This document shows, one piece after another, positions 24,054 to 31,838 of a stretch of DNA of 64,000 nucleotides. Made by a program: the position numbers and the translations under genes. The notes under the pieces are model-generated. The model worked only from the letters and a program-made list of their open reading frames with translations, did not search any database and was not told the DNA's origin. The DNA lies in contig NZ_JACWFG010000001.1 in the NCBI RefSeq assembly GCF_019749295.1, positions 704,604 to 768,603 of the forward strand. Reading direction: 5' to 3'. The DNA is from Neobacillus niacini. GTDB lineage: Bacteria; Bacillota; Bacilli; Bacillales; Cytobacillaceae. Position 1 is the first letter of the stretch. Every line of letters begins with the position of its first letter.

Positions 24054-25406
24054 TTGGACATATTTAACTTGGTGTTAATAGCCATTTTAATTGCGTTAAC
24101 TGCTTTTTTTGTAACTTCAGAGTTTGCTATTGTTAAAATTCGCAGTTCAAGAATTGATCAGTTGATTGAAGAAGGTAATTCGAGCGCTATTCATGCAAAA
24201 AAGGTAATTTCAAACCTAGACGAATATCTTTCAGCTTGTCAGTTGGGAATTACCATTACTGCCCTCGCTTTAGGTTGGATTGGGGAATCAACGATTGAGC
24301 ATATACTCGCTCCCCTTTTTAATGGACTAGAAATTCCTGAAGGCGTTTCCCATGTCTTATCAATTGGGATTGCGTTTGCGACCATTACGTTTTTACATGT
24401 TGTCGTAGGAGAGCTGGCACCTAAAACACTTGCTATTCAGAAAGCTGAATTGATAACTTTGATTATGTCACGGCCTTTGATCCTCTTTTATAAAGTGATG
24501 TATCCCTTTATTTGGTTATTAAATGGGTCAGCACGAATAGTAACAAGCATTTTTGGTCTCAAGCCTGTCTCAGAAAGCGAAATGGCACATACCGAGGAAG
24601 AGCTTCGAATTATCCTATCTGAAAGCTATAAAAGCGGCGAAATTAACCAATCAGAGTTTAAGTATGTAAATAAAATATTTGAATTTGATAACCGCATCGC
24701 CAAAGAAATTATGGTTCCAAGGACGGAAATCGTTTCATTATCGAAAGATGATACATTGGACACTTTTCTCCAAGTCATCCGTGAGGAAAAATATACGAGA
24801 TATCCGATTATTGATGGTGATAAGGACCATATTATTGGGCTAGTTAACATTAAGGAAATGGTGACAGATTTAATTAGTAAAGAAACACTTTCAACTAAGA
24901 CACTTGAACACTATACCCGTCCAATTATCAGGGTGATTGAAACCATTCCAATCCATGATTTACTAGTAAAAATGCAGAAAGACCGAATGCATATGGCAAT
25001 ATTAATGGATGAATATGGCGGTACATCAGGGTTAGTTACAGTTGAAGATATCCTTGAGGAGATTGTTGGTGAAATCCGTGATGAATTTGATTCAGATGAA
25101 ATACCAATGATACGTAAAATTAAGGAGAACCACTATATAATTGACTCTAAGGTATTAGTAACAGAAGTAAATGATTTGTTGGGCGTCGACATCAATGATG
25201 AAGATATTGACACCATCGGCGGCTGGATATTAACCGAGAATTATGAAGCAAAAGAAGGAGACTCCATACAGCATGAATCTTATAGCTTTAAAATTCTTGA
25301 TATGGAGGAACATCACATAAAGTATATTGAAGTTACAAAAAAAGTTCATGATGAAGAACCCAGCGCCAAAAATATAGCATTATCTCAAACGGAAGTACTT
25401 TCCTAG
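24054..25406 (+). CDS. CNNM/hemolysin C-type membrane protein with CBS pair
   Basis: 450 residues from a TTG at 24054 with AAGGGA upstream. The N-terminal CNNM (DUF21) domain has four hydrophobic segments up to about residue 170; a tandem CBS pair follows (about 200-335, with M-V-P-R-T-E-I-V and I-L-M-D-E-Y-G-G-T-S-G-L-V-T-V-E-D-I), and a C-terminal CorC/HlyC domain ends the protein. Length and order match B. subtilis YhdP/YugS/YqhB-type proteins, some of which export magnesium. The leader looks regulated, which would fit metal control, but this is inference. Confidence 0.87.
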   Translation: MDIFNLVLIAILIALTAFFVTSEFAIVKIRSSRIDQLIEEGNSSAIHAKKVISNLDEYLSACQLGITITALALGWIGESTIEHILAPLFNGLEIPEGVSHVLSIGIAFATITFLHVVVGELAPKTLAIQKAELITLIMSRPLILFYKVMYPFIWLLNGSARIVTSIFGLKPVSESEMAHTEEELRIILSESYKSGEINQSEFKYVNKIFEFDNRIAKEIMVPRTEIVSLSKDDTLDTFLQVIREEKYTRYPIIDGDKDHIIGLVNIKEMVTDLISKETLSTKTLEHYTRPIIRVIETIPIHDLLVKMQKDRMHMAILMDEYGGTSGLVTVEDILEEIVGEIRDEFDSDEIPMIRKIKENHYIIDSKVLVTEVNDLLGVDINDEDIDTIGGWILTENYEAKEGDSIQHESYSFKILDMEEHHIKYIEVTKKVHDEEPSAKNIALSQTEVLS

Positions 25407-25538
25407 TATATAGAACCTTACAAAACGGCCAAAAGTGATTTTGGCTGTTTTTTTGTAATAATTTTGTAATATTCTACTTAAAATCCAAGCACTATCCCCC
25501 TTGAAAACATATCTTACATTAAAGGGGTGATAAAAACG

Positions 25539-25715
25539 ATGGAACTAATTTTATTATTTTTAGCTTCTATACTTTCTGGATTTGCATTAATGAGCGTTGA
25601 GCCGGTATCATTTTTAAGTTTCCTAGGTCCAATATTTGATATCGTTGGAGCATTAGCCGTTATCATTTTTTCATTAGTGCTAATCTTTAAAGGTGTTAAA
25701 TCATTATTCAAATAA
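25539..25715 (+). CDS. Small two-helix membrane protein, 58 residues
   Basis: ATG at 25539 follows AAAGGGGTG. Two hydrophobic segments (L-L-F-L-A-S-I-L-S-G-F-A-L-M and I-V-G-A-L-A-V-I-I-F-S-L-V-L-I-F) end in K-G-V-K-S-L-F-K. A terminator follows. No family is recognised and no function can be assigned. Confidence 0.65.
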   Translation: MELILLFLASILSGFALMSVEPVSFLSFLGPIFDIVGALAVIIFSLVLIFKGVKSLFK

Positions 25716-25741
25716 ATTACCAGCTTGCCTTTAAGAGTTAA

Positions 25742-25779
25742 AGAAGATCAGATTATCATCTGATCTTTTCTATTTTTTT
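25742..25779 (+). terminator. Rho-independent terminator
   Basis: AGATCAGAT and ATCTGATCT form a 9-bp stem with loop TATC, followed by TTTTCTATTTTTTTTT. It follows the 58-residue membrane protein gene. Confidence 0.88.
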
Positions 25780-26115
25780 TTACCTATTTTTCAACATAAT
25801 AATTTCTTCTTCTGCTTTGGCTAATTTAATTAGGTGTGAATCAAGCCGACGATTAATATGCTTTATATTCTCGCCATTTCCTGAATTATTCTTTACTTCT
25901 TTTACTACGGTACTCTGTACGTCCTCAATTCGCTGCAGCGATTCTTTAATATCTGACAAGTCAATCTGATTAACCTCTACGCGGTGTTCAATACTGTCCA
26001 TTTGCTCTAATCGAGATAGTCTATGCTCAATGTTTTCTAAGGTTTTATTGAAAGTGTCAATTAGCGTTTTAATATCAGAAATATTCTCTGTCAATTTATC
26101 AAGTTTATGTTCCAT
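25780..26115 (-). CDS. Coiled-coil protein, 111 residues
   Basis: Almost the whole protein shows heptad spacing of I/L residues (for example L-D-K-L-T-E-N-I-S-D-I-K-T-L-I and I-E-H-R-L-S-R-L-E-Q-M), interrupted near residue 78 by N-N-S-G-N-G. No membrane helix or cysteine. AAGGGAG precedes the ATG. It is convergent with the 58-residue gene. Function unknown. The following 339 bases (26116-26454) are AT-rich and show no gene or clear signal. Confidence 0.7.
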   Translation of the reverse strand: MEHKLDKLTENISDIKTLIDTFNKTLENIEHRLSRLEQMDSIEHRVEVNQIDLSDIKESLQRIEDVQSTVVKEVKNNSGNGENIKHINRRLDSHLIKLAKAEEEIIMLKNR

Positions 26116-26454
26116 GATTGCTAGCTCCCTTTTCGTTATAAATCCATTTTAACACCTTTAACACTTTATATATGTTACAAATTCCAAAACAATAATACCA
26201 AAGTGACTGCATATCTAATCCAAGGTTAATGTATTTATTATTTTTTTATTATCCACCTTTTGTGATGATTATTGCGGAATTTTGAACTTTTTTCAAAATA
26301 ATCTTTATGATAGGAATCCTTGTGAAAAATGTCACATGCAAATATAACAAAAAGCCTTAATCTAATAGCATAAGAAATAACCATATTTCTTAATCAAACA
26401 CAGATTAACTATTATTATGGATAGTACCATTTTGAAAAGGCTGGTGTAATTTTT

Positions 26455-26748
26455 ATGTTAATTTCTATTGATGAAAAAGCTGCAAAGTGGTTTACAAATG
26501 AATTCGAGATTAATACGGTAAGAATGTTTCCACAGTACAGTGGTTTTGGTGAAAAACACAAAGGCTTCAGCCTTGCTTTTTCAGGAGAGGCACCATCAAA
26601 TATTGGATTTACAAAAGAGATTAATGGCATTCACTTCTATGTAGAAGGAAATGATGTATGGTTCTTTGAAGACACCGAAACCTGTTTATCCTACAATGAA
26701 GAAGAAAAGGAAATCCAAATTTCCTTCAAGGAAACCATTAGAAATTAA
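26455..26748 (+). CDS. HesB/YneR-family protein
   Basis: 97 residues similar in layout to B. subtilis YneR and other HesB-like proteins: A-A-K-W-F near residue 9, V-R-M-F-P-Q-Y-S-G-F-G, and I-N-G-I-H-F-Y-V-E-G-N-D-V-W-F-F. The iron-sulphur-scaffold cysteines of true IscA/HesB proteins are absent from these positions (one lone Cys near residue 81), so cluster carriage is doubtful. A terminator follows; apparently monocistronic. Confidence 0.78.
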   Translation: MLISIDEKAAKWFTNEFEINTVRMFPQYSGFGEKHKGFSLAFSGEAPSNIGFTKEINGIHFYVEGNDVWFFEDTETCLSYNEEEKEIQISFKETIRN

Positions 26749-26771
26749 ATTAATTCTCCATTATCATCATT

Positions 26772-26803
26772 TCGGGCAGCCATTATATGGCTGCCCTTTT
26801 CCA
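26772..26803 (+). terminator. Rho-independent terminator
   Basis: GGGCAGCCAT and ATGGCTGCCC form a perfect 10-bp stem followed by TTTTCC; it follows the HesB/YneR-like gene. Confidence 0.88.
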
Positions 26804-26915
26804 TTATTAATACTATTCCAAACAATAAAATTGGGGCAAATCACAATACACTAACTTTGTTTGTAACCTTGGTAACTATATAATTCTGAAAATTAGCAAT
26901 AAATTGTGAACTATG

Positions 26916-26944
26916 TTGCAATAATGATTAATTAGCCTTATAAT
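26916..26944 (+). promoter_or_regulatory. Sigma-A promoter of the orphan Fo module
   Basis: TTGCAA (26916-26921), 17-base spacer, consensus TATAAT (26939-26944), 82 bases before the subunit a start. Confidence 0.75.
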
Positions 26945-26957
26945 GAAAGCGCTACCT
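26944..26957 (+). promoter_or_regulatory. cre-like site overlapping the transcription start
   Basis: TGAAAGCGCTACCT has the core of the CcpA cre consensus (TGWNANCGNTNWCA) with mismatches in the last three positions. It directly follows the -10 box, a position where CcpA represses. Confidence 0.35.
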
Positions 26958-26999
26958 AGTAAATATTTCCTATTTCTTAAGCAATATCGCTTAATTTAA

Positions 27000-27740
<741 letters not shown>

Positions 27741-27771
27741 TAGAAAATATGAAGGTTAGGAGTTGATTATT

Positions 27772-28158
27772 TTGGGAGATATAACTCTGTTTGGGCTCCC
27801 CATCTCTCTAGGAACCATGGTCTATCAAGCACTTATATTTACCGTTTTAGTTTTTATTTTAAAGAAACTTGTTTTTAAAAAGTTAGTTGGTGTCATGGAT
27901 AGCAGAAAACAACATATTGAAAATCAGCTCCAGCTGACAGAACAATATAAACAGGAGGCAGAAAAAAATTTGGAGCTAAGTGCCGAAGTCCTAAATCAAG
28001 CTAGAAAAGACGCCAGGGAAATAATGAAACATAGTGAATATGAGGCCAAATTAATTATTTCCGATGCGAAATTCCAGGCAAAAGAAATAGTAAAGGAAGC
28101 GAAAGAGGAATTATTCCGTTCCCGTTCATTCATGCATAAAGATAGTAAGGGGGCGTAA
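27772..28158 (+). CDS. Fo subunit b-like protein, short
   Basis: About 128 residues from TTG 27772 (AGGAG 9 bases upstream; a TTG at 27763 is too near). One N-terminal membrane helix (M-V-Y-Q-A-L-I-F-T-V-L-V-F-I-L) is followed by K-L-V-G-V-M-D-S-R-K-Q-H-I-E-N-Q-L and a long charged coiled coil, the subunit b pattern. Standard b subunits have about 160-170 residues; the missing C-terminal part is where b contacts F1 delta. It is 31 bases downstream of subunit a and 3 bases before the next gene. Confidence 0.8.
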   Translation: MGDITLFGLPISLGTMVYQALIFTVLVFILKKLVFKKLVGVMDSRKQHIENQLQLTEQYKQEAEKNLELSAEVLNQARKDAREIMKHSEYEAKLIISDAKFQAKEIVKEAKEELFRSRSFMHKDSKGA

Positions 28159-28161
28159 AAT

Positions 28162-29133
28162 ATGAGACACAAGTTTACAAAATACCTAGGAAGAGTTACC
28201 GAAAATCTTGAATTGGGTTTTGAGGAAAAGTATATTTACGTACATTACACAAAAGGAAACACAGAAAAAACAGCATGTATTTTAAAAAATAAAGATAAAA
28301 CAAAAAGTGAATATTTAGAGCCTTTCTTTAAGGAAAATAAGGTTTCTGAAGAGATGAAGAAAGAGGTTAGAAAATTCCTGGACAATGAAAAGAACTTCAA
28401 TGATCAACATTGGAACGAGTTTACAAACTTTTTAATGAAAACCCTTTCCCTCAATATGGTTTTTGGATTAACAATTGCCTTAACTGTTTTCGGATTTTAT
28501 AAACTTGGCTCTTTTTTAGATGGCCGATACGGTTTGCAGCCTTGGTTAACCGTAGTTTTCACCTTTATCGGTATCGGAATTGGAGGACTTACTGGATACG
28601 TTATGGTTCAAAAGTATTTTAAGAAGCCGGATGATAAGGATTCACAGGTTAAAAATGTCTCACAAAAAGAACAGGCCGACGATAAAAACTACCCAATCAT
28701 TGATGTCACTATCGACCAAGTTCGGAAGGCTGTGAGACAATTCTCTGATAATTTGCCAAAGGGTGTATACCGATCGATTATTGTTCAAGATGATAACAGC
28801 ATTGACTTCAAACAACTGGCACATATTCTAGGCGGCATTCCTTCTAAGAAATATTATATGTCAAAAGAGACTTATGATCTTTTCGAGGAAAATGAAAAGA
28901 TTATCCCTGCTGAAATGGACATGGTCCAAAAAGCAGTAGACTTGTATGTTAAGGAACGTAAGGAATATCCAATGCTTCAATTTGACCCAAATCGAAGGGT
29001 TAACTATTATCAATTAGTTCAAGAAAAATATCTAAAATCTGCTCCTGTTACACAGTTTTATATCACTGAATTGGATGGGCTCATAACGCACATCAAACCT
29101 GAAAAGAGAAAAATGAAGGACTCCTCTCACTAG
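28162..29133 (+). CDS. AtpZ/AtpI-like domain fused to DUF3939
   Basis: 323 residues. An N-terminal soluble region of about 90 residues is followed by a two-helix AtpZ-like segment (98-114 and 127-150) with the family motif L-G-S-F-L-D-G-R-Y-G-L-Q-P-W-L. The C-terminal region (about 178-315), beginning Y-P-I-I-D-V-T-I-D-Q-V-R, looks like DUF3939, known mainly from Bacillus. AtpZ/AtpI proteins help assemble the c-ring or handle Mg2+ in normal atp operons. Fusion of that segment to DUF3939 beside orphan a and b genes ties the domain to Fo-like machinery. AAGGGGGCG precedes the ATG. The DUF3939 call is from memory of the family. Confidence 0.72.
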   Translation: MRHKFTKYLGRVTENLELGFEEKYIYVHYTKGNTEKTACILKNKDKTKSEYLEPFFKENKVSEEMKKEVRKFLDNEKNFNDQHWNEFTNFLMKTLSLNMVFGLTIALTVFGFYKLGSFLDGRYGLQPWLTVVFTFIGIGIGGLTGYVMVQKYFKKPDDKDSQVKNVSQKEQADDKNYPIIDVTIDQVRKAVRQFSDNLPKGVYRSIIVQDDNSIDFKQLAHILGGIPSKKYYMSKETYDLFEENEKIIPAEMDMVQKAVDLYVKERKEYPMLQFDPNRRVNYYQLVQEKYLKSAPVTQFYITELDGLITHIKPEKRKMKDSSH

Positions 29134-29152
29134 TGTTGAGGAGTTTATTTTT
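29117..29152 (+). terminator. Terminator of the orphan Fo module
   Basis: ACTCCTC and GAGGAGT pair around TCACTAGTGTT, followed by TTATTTTTGCTTTTTTTT. The stem includes the AtpZ-DUF3939 stop codon. Confidence 0.75.
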
Positions 29153-29222
29153 GCTTTTTTTTCTGTTATTGAGATAATATCAATAAACAAACATATTTCA
29201 GTTAAAAATGAGGGATTCAAAG

Positions 29223-30479
29223 ATGTCGAGAAAAAAGAATAAATCGAAGCACTTAGCTACGATTTCTCTAGCTGTCATGGGAGTCGGGTTTGTAGTGACG
29301 ATTCCGTTTCAGGATTCCCTATGGGGAACTATTCTTCAGGGAGGATTTGAAGCAGGTTTAGTTGGTGGACTTGCAGATTGGTTTGCAGTTACCGCATTAT
29401 TCCGTCACCCTTTAGGTCTGCCCATACCACATACAGCACTATTGCCTAAGAACCGTAAAAGAATTATTGGAGCAATAATCTCCATGCTTGAAAACGATTG
29501 GCTTACGAAAGAAAGCATTAGGAAGAAAGTATCAAGCATTCAATTTCCTGAGAAGCTATTTGATATAGCCGAGAAAGCATTACCAGGTGAGGCCGTAAAA
29601 AATGGCAGTATAAAGCTAATCCAGCATCTCCTTTCTTCTGTTGATAGTAAAAAACTAGCACCAACCATAGTAGGAGAATTGAAAGAAAAGCTGCAGGATA
29701 TGGATACAAGTAAATATCTTCCGCTTGCCATTGATCAACTAATAGCTCGGAAATATGATGAAAAAGCGCTTGATTTTGTCCTAAAGGAAATTGAAGATTG
29801 GTCAAAAAAGGAAAGTACAAAAGAAAGACTGGGCAGAATGGCAGTTGACGCATTGGAAAATATTAAAGCAGACGGTTTTATGCAATTTGCATTAAAATCG
29901 TTTACTAACATAGTCAATGAGGAAAAGTTAGGAAGTATAATAATTGGACTTATCCAAAAAGGGGTAGTCAGCTTCAAAGACCCATTTAATCATAATAGGC
30001 AAACCTTACTTTATCATATCAATACCAAGCTTCAGGGTATCAAAACTGATGAAAACCTTGCCTTAGAGCTAAGCAATATTAAGGATCAGTTAGTCGCCTC
30101 ATGGGACCTGGAAAGTAAAATCATCGAATTTATAGACCAGCTAAAAGAAAAAGCCTCCAACCTGATTGTGTTACCGGGCTTTTACGAGGGCTACCTCCTT
30201 CCTTTATTATCACAGGCACTTGAAAGCCTTAAGACAGATGAAGAAAAAGTAAAAGCCATTGATATCTGGGTTAAGCAGCAAATCACAACCTTTGTCGATA
30301 ACAATCATTCTAAAATTGGTAAACTTGTTGAAGAAAATCTCGAAAAACTTGATAATGAGACACTGATTGATATGATTGAAAACAACGTTGGCAAAGACCT
30401 GCAATGGATCCGAGTAAACGGCGCCGTCTGCGGCTTCCTAATCGGACTAATCTTAGTTGGATTGAAATTATTTTTTTAG
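29223..30479 (+). CDS. DUF445 membrane protein
   Basis: 418 residues from ATG 29223 (GAGGGA 7 bases upstream). An N-terminal helix is followed by the family hallmark G-G-L-A-D-W-F-A-V-T-A-L-F-R-H-P-L-G-L-P-I-P-H-T near residue 50, a long helical middle, and a C-terminal G-F-L-I-G-L-I-L-V-G-L helix. The two membrane ends bracket a large helical domain. Related to B. subtilis YheB (377 residues). Function unknown. It is 89 bases after the Fo module and beyond its terminator. Confidence 0.85.
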   Translation: MSRKKNKSKHLATISLAVMGVGFVVTIPFQDSLWGTILQGGFEAGLVGGLADWFAVTALFRHPLGLPIPHTALLPKNRKRIIGAIISMLENDWLTKESIRKKVSSIQFPEKLFDIAEKALPGEAVKNGSIKLIQHLLSSVDSKKLAPTIVGELKEKLQDMDTSKYLPLAIDQLIARKYDEKALDFVLKEIEDWSKKESTKERLGRMAVDALENIKADGFMQFALKSFTNIVNEEKLGSIIIGLIQKGVVSFKDPFNHNRQTLLYHINTKLQGIKTDENLALELSNIKDQLVASWDLESKIIEFIDQLKEKASNLIVLPGFYEGYLLPLLSQALESLKTDEEKVKAIDIWVKQQITTFVDNNHSKIGKLVEENLEKLDNETLIDMIENNVGKDLQWIRVNGAVCGFLIGLILVGLKLFF

Positions 30480-30484
30480 AAATG

Positions 30485-30518
30485 GGCTATCTTGTTCTGC
30501 AAGATAGCTTTTTTTTAT
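30485..30518 (+). terminator. Rho-independent terminator of the DUF445 gene
   Basis: GCTATCTTG and CAAGATAGC form a 9-bp stem with loop TTCTG, followed by TTTTTTT. Confidence 0.9.
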
Positions 30519-30574
30519 AAAAATTTATTGTAATGCACATTCTATAAAGTAATGAAATGACAAGGAGCGACGTT

Positions 30575-30649
30575 ATGAGTACATATCAGTTAATACAACA
30601 TCCTCAGGTAGTCTTGTTATGGATCACTGATAGAACAAAGAATATTTAA
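30575..30649 (+). CDS. Candidate very small protein, 24 residues
   Basis: AAGGAGCG stands 7 bases before an ATG that opens a 24-residue frame with the core Q-L-I-Q-H-P-Q-V-V-L-L-W-I-T-D-R. The ribosome-binding site is among the strongest nearby. It ends 31 bases before the next gene and could be a leader peptide or a small protein; no family is recognised. Confidence 0.4.
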   Translation: MSTYQLIQHPQVVLLWITDRTKNI

Positions 30650-30680
30650 GATAAAATAGTCCATTAAAAGAGGTGTTTCT

Positions 30681-31022
30681 TTGAAATTTCTTGTAATTGG
30701 CGCAATTATCATTGGTGCTGCTGTTTTTTCTTTGTTACCAATTTTATCAGCATATTTTTTTCAACCCACTTTAAAAGACAGCATCCGGTTTAATGTATAT
30801 TTTCTCCCTCTTTCTTTTATCGGAAACATTGTACTAGCCTGGGGGTTCATTCAAGGCAGTACAATATTTGGAAATACGGTAATGCTTGGCGGTATTCAAA
30901 CGGGAGTAAATGCAGTTCTGATTACAGTTTTATCAATTTTAGTACTACATCAGAAAATTTCAGTTTATTCCATTATTGGCATTTTCCTAATTGCTATTGG
31001 TGCTGTTCTTTTAAATAAATAA
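30681..31022 (+). CDS. Small DMT-superfamily (EamA/SMR-like) membrane protein
   Basis: 113 residues from TTG 30681 with AAGAGGTG upstream; four hydrophobic helices, about 4-24, 40-58, 65-88 and 92-111. The last helices (L-I-T-V-L-S-I-L-V-L-H-Q-K-I-S-V-Y-S-I-I-G-I-F-L-I-A-I-G) look like the second half of an EamA repeat. Small multidrug-resistance-type topology, but the catalytic Glu of SMR proteins is not evident. Substrate unknown. Confidence 0.65.
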   Translation: MKFLVIGAIIIGAAVFSLLPILSAYFFQPTLKDSIRFNVYFLPLSFIGNIVLAWGFIQGSTIFGNTVMLGGIQTGVNAVLITVLSILVLHQKISVYSIIGIFLIAIGAVLLNK

Positions 31023-31138
31023 CATGAAAAAACTAGAATAAAAAAAGAAAAACACCATGGTCATGGTGTCAGGCAGTCGAGAAACTCTCGACAGTCTTTT
31101 ATTTTGGCTCTTTTTGTATAGAATGTTGTTTTTTGTAT

Positions 31139-31290
31139 ACAAATGGACCGTTCCTTTCCGCTACAGGTGCTTGCTTTCCGCGGGGAGGAAGTCGAGCCTC
31201 CTCGACGCTGCGCGTCTGTGGGGTCTCGACTTTTCCTCTACATCCCGCAGGAGTCAAGCACCTTTCGCTCCAATCCACTCTTTGCAACAA
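31139..31290 (-). repeat. GC-rich intergenic repeat, copy 2
   Basis: Read on the minus strand it contains GATTGGAGCGAAAGGTGC, GACTCCTGCGGGA and CCCCGCGGAAAGCAAGC, matching copy 3 at 31606-31742 in the opposite orientation and copy 1 within 4602-4927. Long open frames here are a by-product of GC richness. Confidence 0.7.
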
Positions 31291-31385
31291 TATGTTAGAA
31301 AAGAGCCTTTATTCTTCAATAACTTTAACATTTCACCGCGTTAATTTAACATAATATTATTTATATTAATAGGCCGATGGATTAA

Positions 31386-31542
31386 ATGTATAAGCCTAAA
31401 AAAGAGATACAAAATGAAGCGGAATTTGTATTTATTGATGATTTAGTGCCTCACAATCACCTGTTAAGAAAGGTGGGACAAGTATATTAATTTTTCTTTT
31501 ATTGGTGAACAAGTGTTACTTACCGATGCATCCAAAACATGA
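31386..31542 (+). pseudogene. IS1182-family transposase remnant
   Basis: The first 34 codons begin M-Y-K-P-K-K-E-I-Q and continue F-I-D-D-L-V-P-H-N-H-L-L-R-K-V, the N-terminal signature of IS1182-type transposases. One extra G near 31475 shifts the frame; in the corrected frame D-K-Y-I-N-F-S-F-I follows, as in the family, before the match ends at a stop (31540). The rest of the roughly 450-residue enzyme is gone. Confidence 0.72.
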
Positions 31543-31605
31543 AAAAGTTTGCCACGCACTTAGCCAGGTTTGAAAAAGTGTGTGGCAATATCCAGGTTCA
31601 TTCTC

Positions 31606-31742
31606 CCTGTTGATTGGAGTGGAAGGTGCGAAGACTCCTGCGGGAGTACGGGGCTGGGGAGACCCCGCAGGCGCTTAAGCGCTGAGGAGGCTCCCCGGCA
31701 CGCCCGCGGAAAGCGAAGCACCTGGAGCGGAAATCAACAGGC
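31606..31742 (+). repeat. GC-rich intergenic repeat, copy 3
   Basis: Begins CTGTTGATTGGAGTGGAAGG, contains GACTCCTGCGGGAGTACGG and GCCCGCGGAAAGCGAAGCA, and ends GCGGAAATCAACAG; the outermost TGTTGATT/AATCAACA form an inverted repeat. It is the uninterrupted version of the copy in 4602-4927. Confidence 0.75.
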
Positions 31743-31754
31743 CTTTGGGCAGGC

Positions 31755-31790
31755 AAAAAATAATAATTGCCGAGAAAGATACCTTTCTCG
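31755..31790 (-). terminator. Likely terminator of spoVR
   Basis: On the minus strand CGAGAAAG and CTTTCTCG form an 8-bp stem followed by GCAATTATTATTTTTTG, about 50 bases beyond the spoVR stop. Confidence 0.55.
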
Positions 31791-31838
31791 ACAATCTGAC
31801 ACCATGGTCATGTGTTTTTCTGAGCGCGAAGCCAGAAT

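Larger units (their letters stand above)
31049..31823. mobile_element. Mobile-element debris bounded by inverted hairpin sequences
   Basis: The left boundary (31052-31095) has ACACCATGGTCATGGTGTC then GTCGAGA-AAC-TCTCGAC; the right boundary (31771-31818) shows the same elements in reverse order and strand: CGAGAAAG-ATAC-CTTTCTCG, ACAATCTG and ACACCATGGTCATGTGT. Between them lie two oppositely oriented copies of the GC-rich repeat family and an IS1182-type transposase fragment. No intact gene is present, and GC content is high in the repeats. Confidence 0.6.

Noticed and set aside
25527..25538. Longer GTG start for the small membrane protein
   Set aside because: That GTG is part of the AAAGGGGTG ribosome-binding site for the ATG at 25539.
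28162..29133. Reading this gene as plain AtpI
   Set aside because: AtpI/AtpZ proteins have about 100 residues; this has 323 with large soluble parts on both sides, so only the central segment fits.
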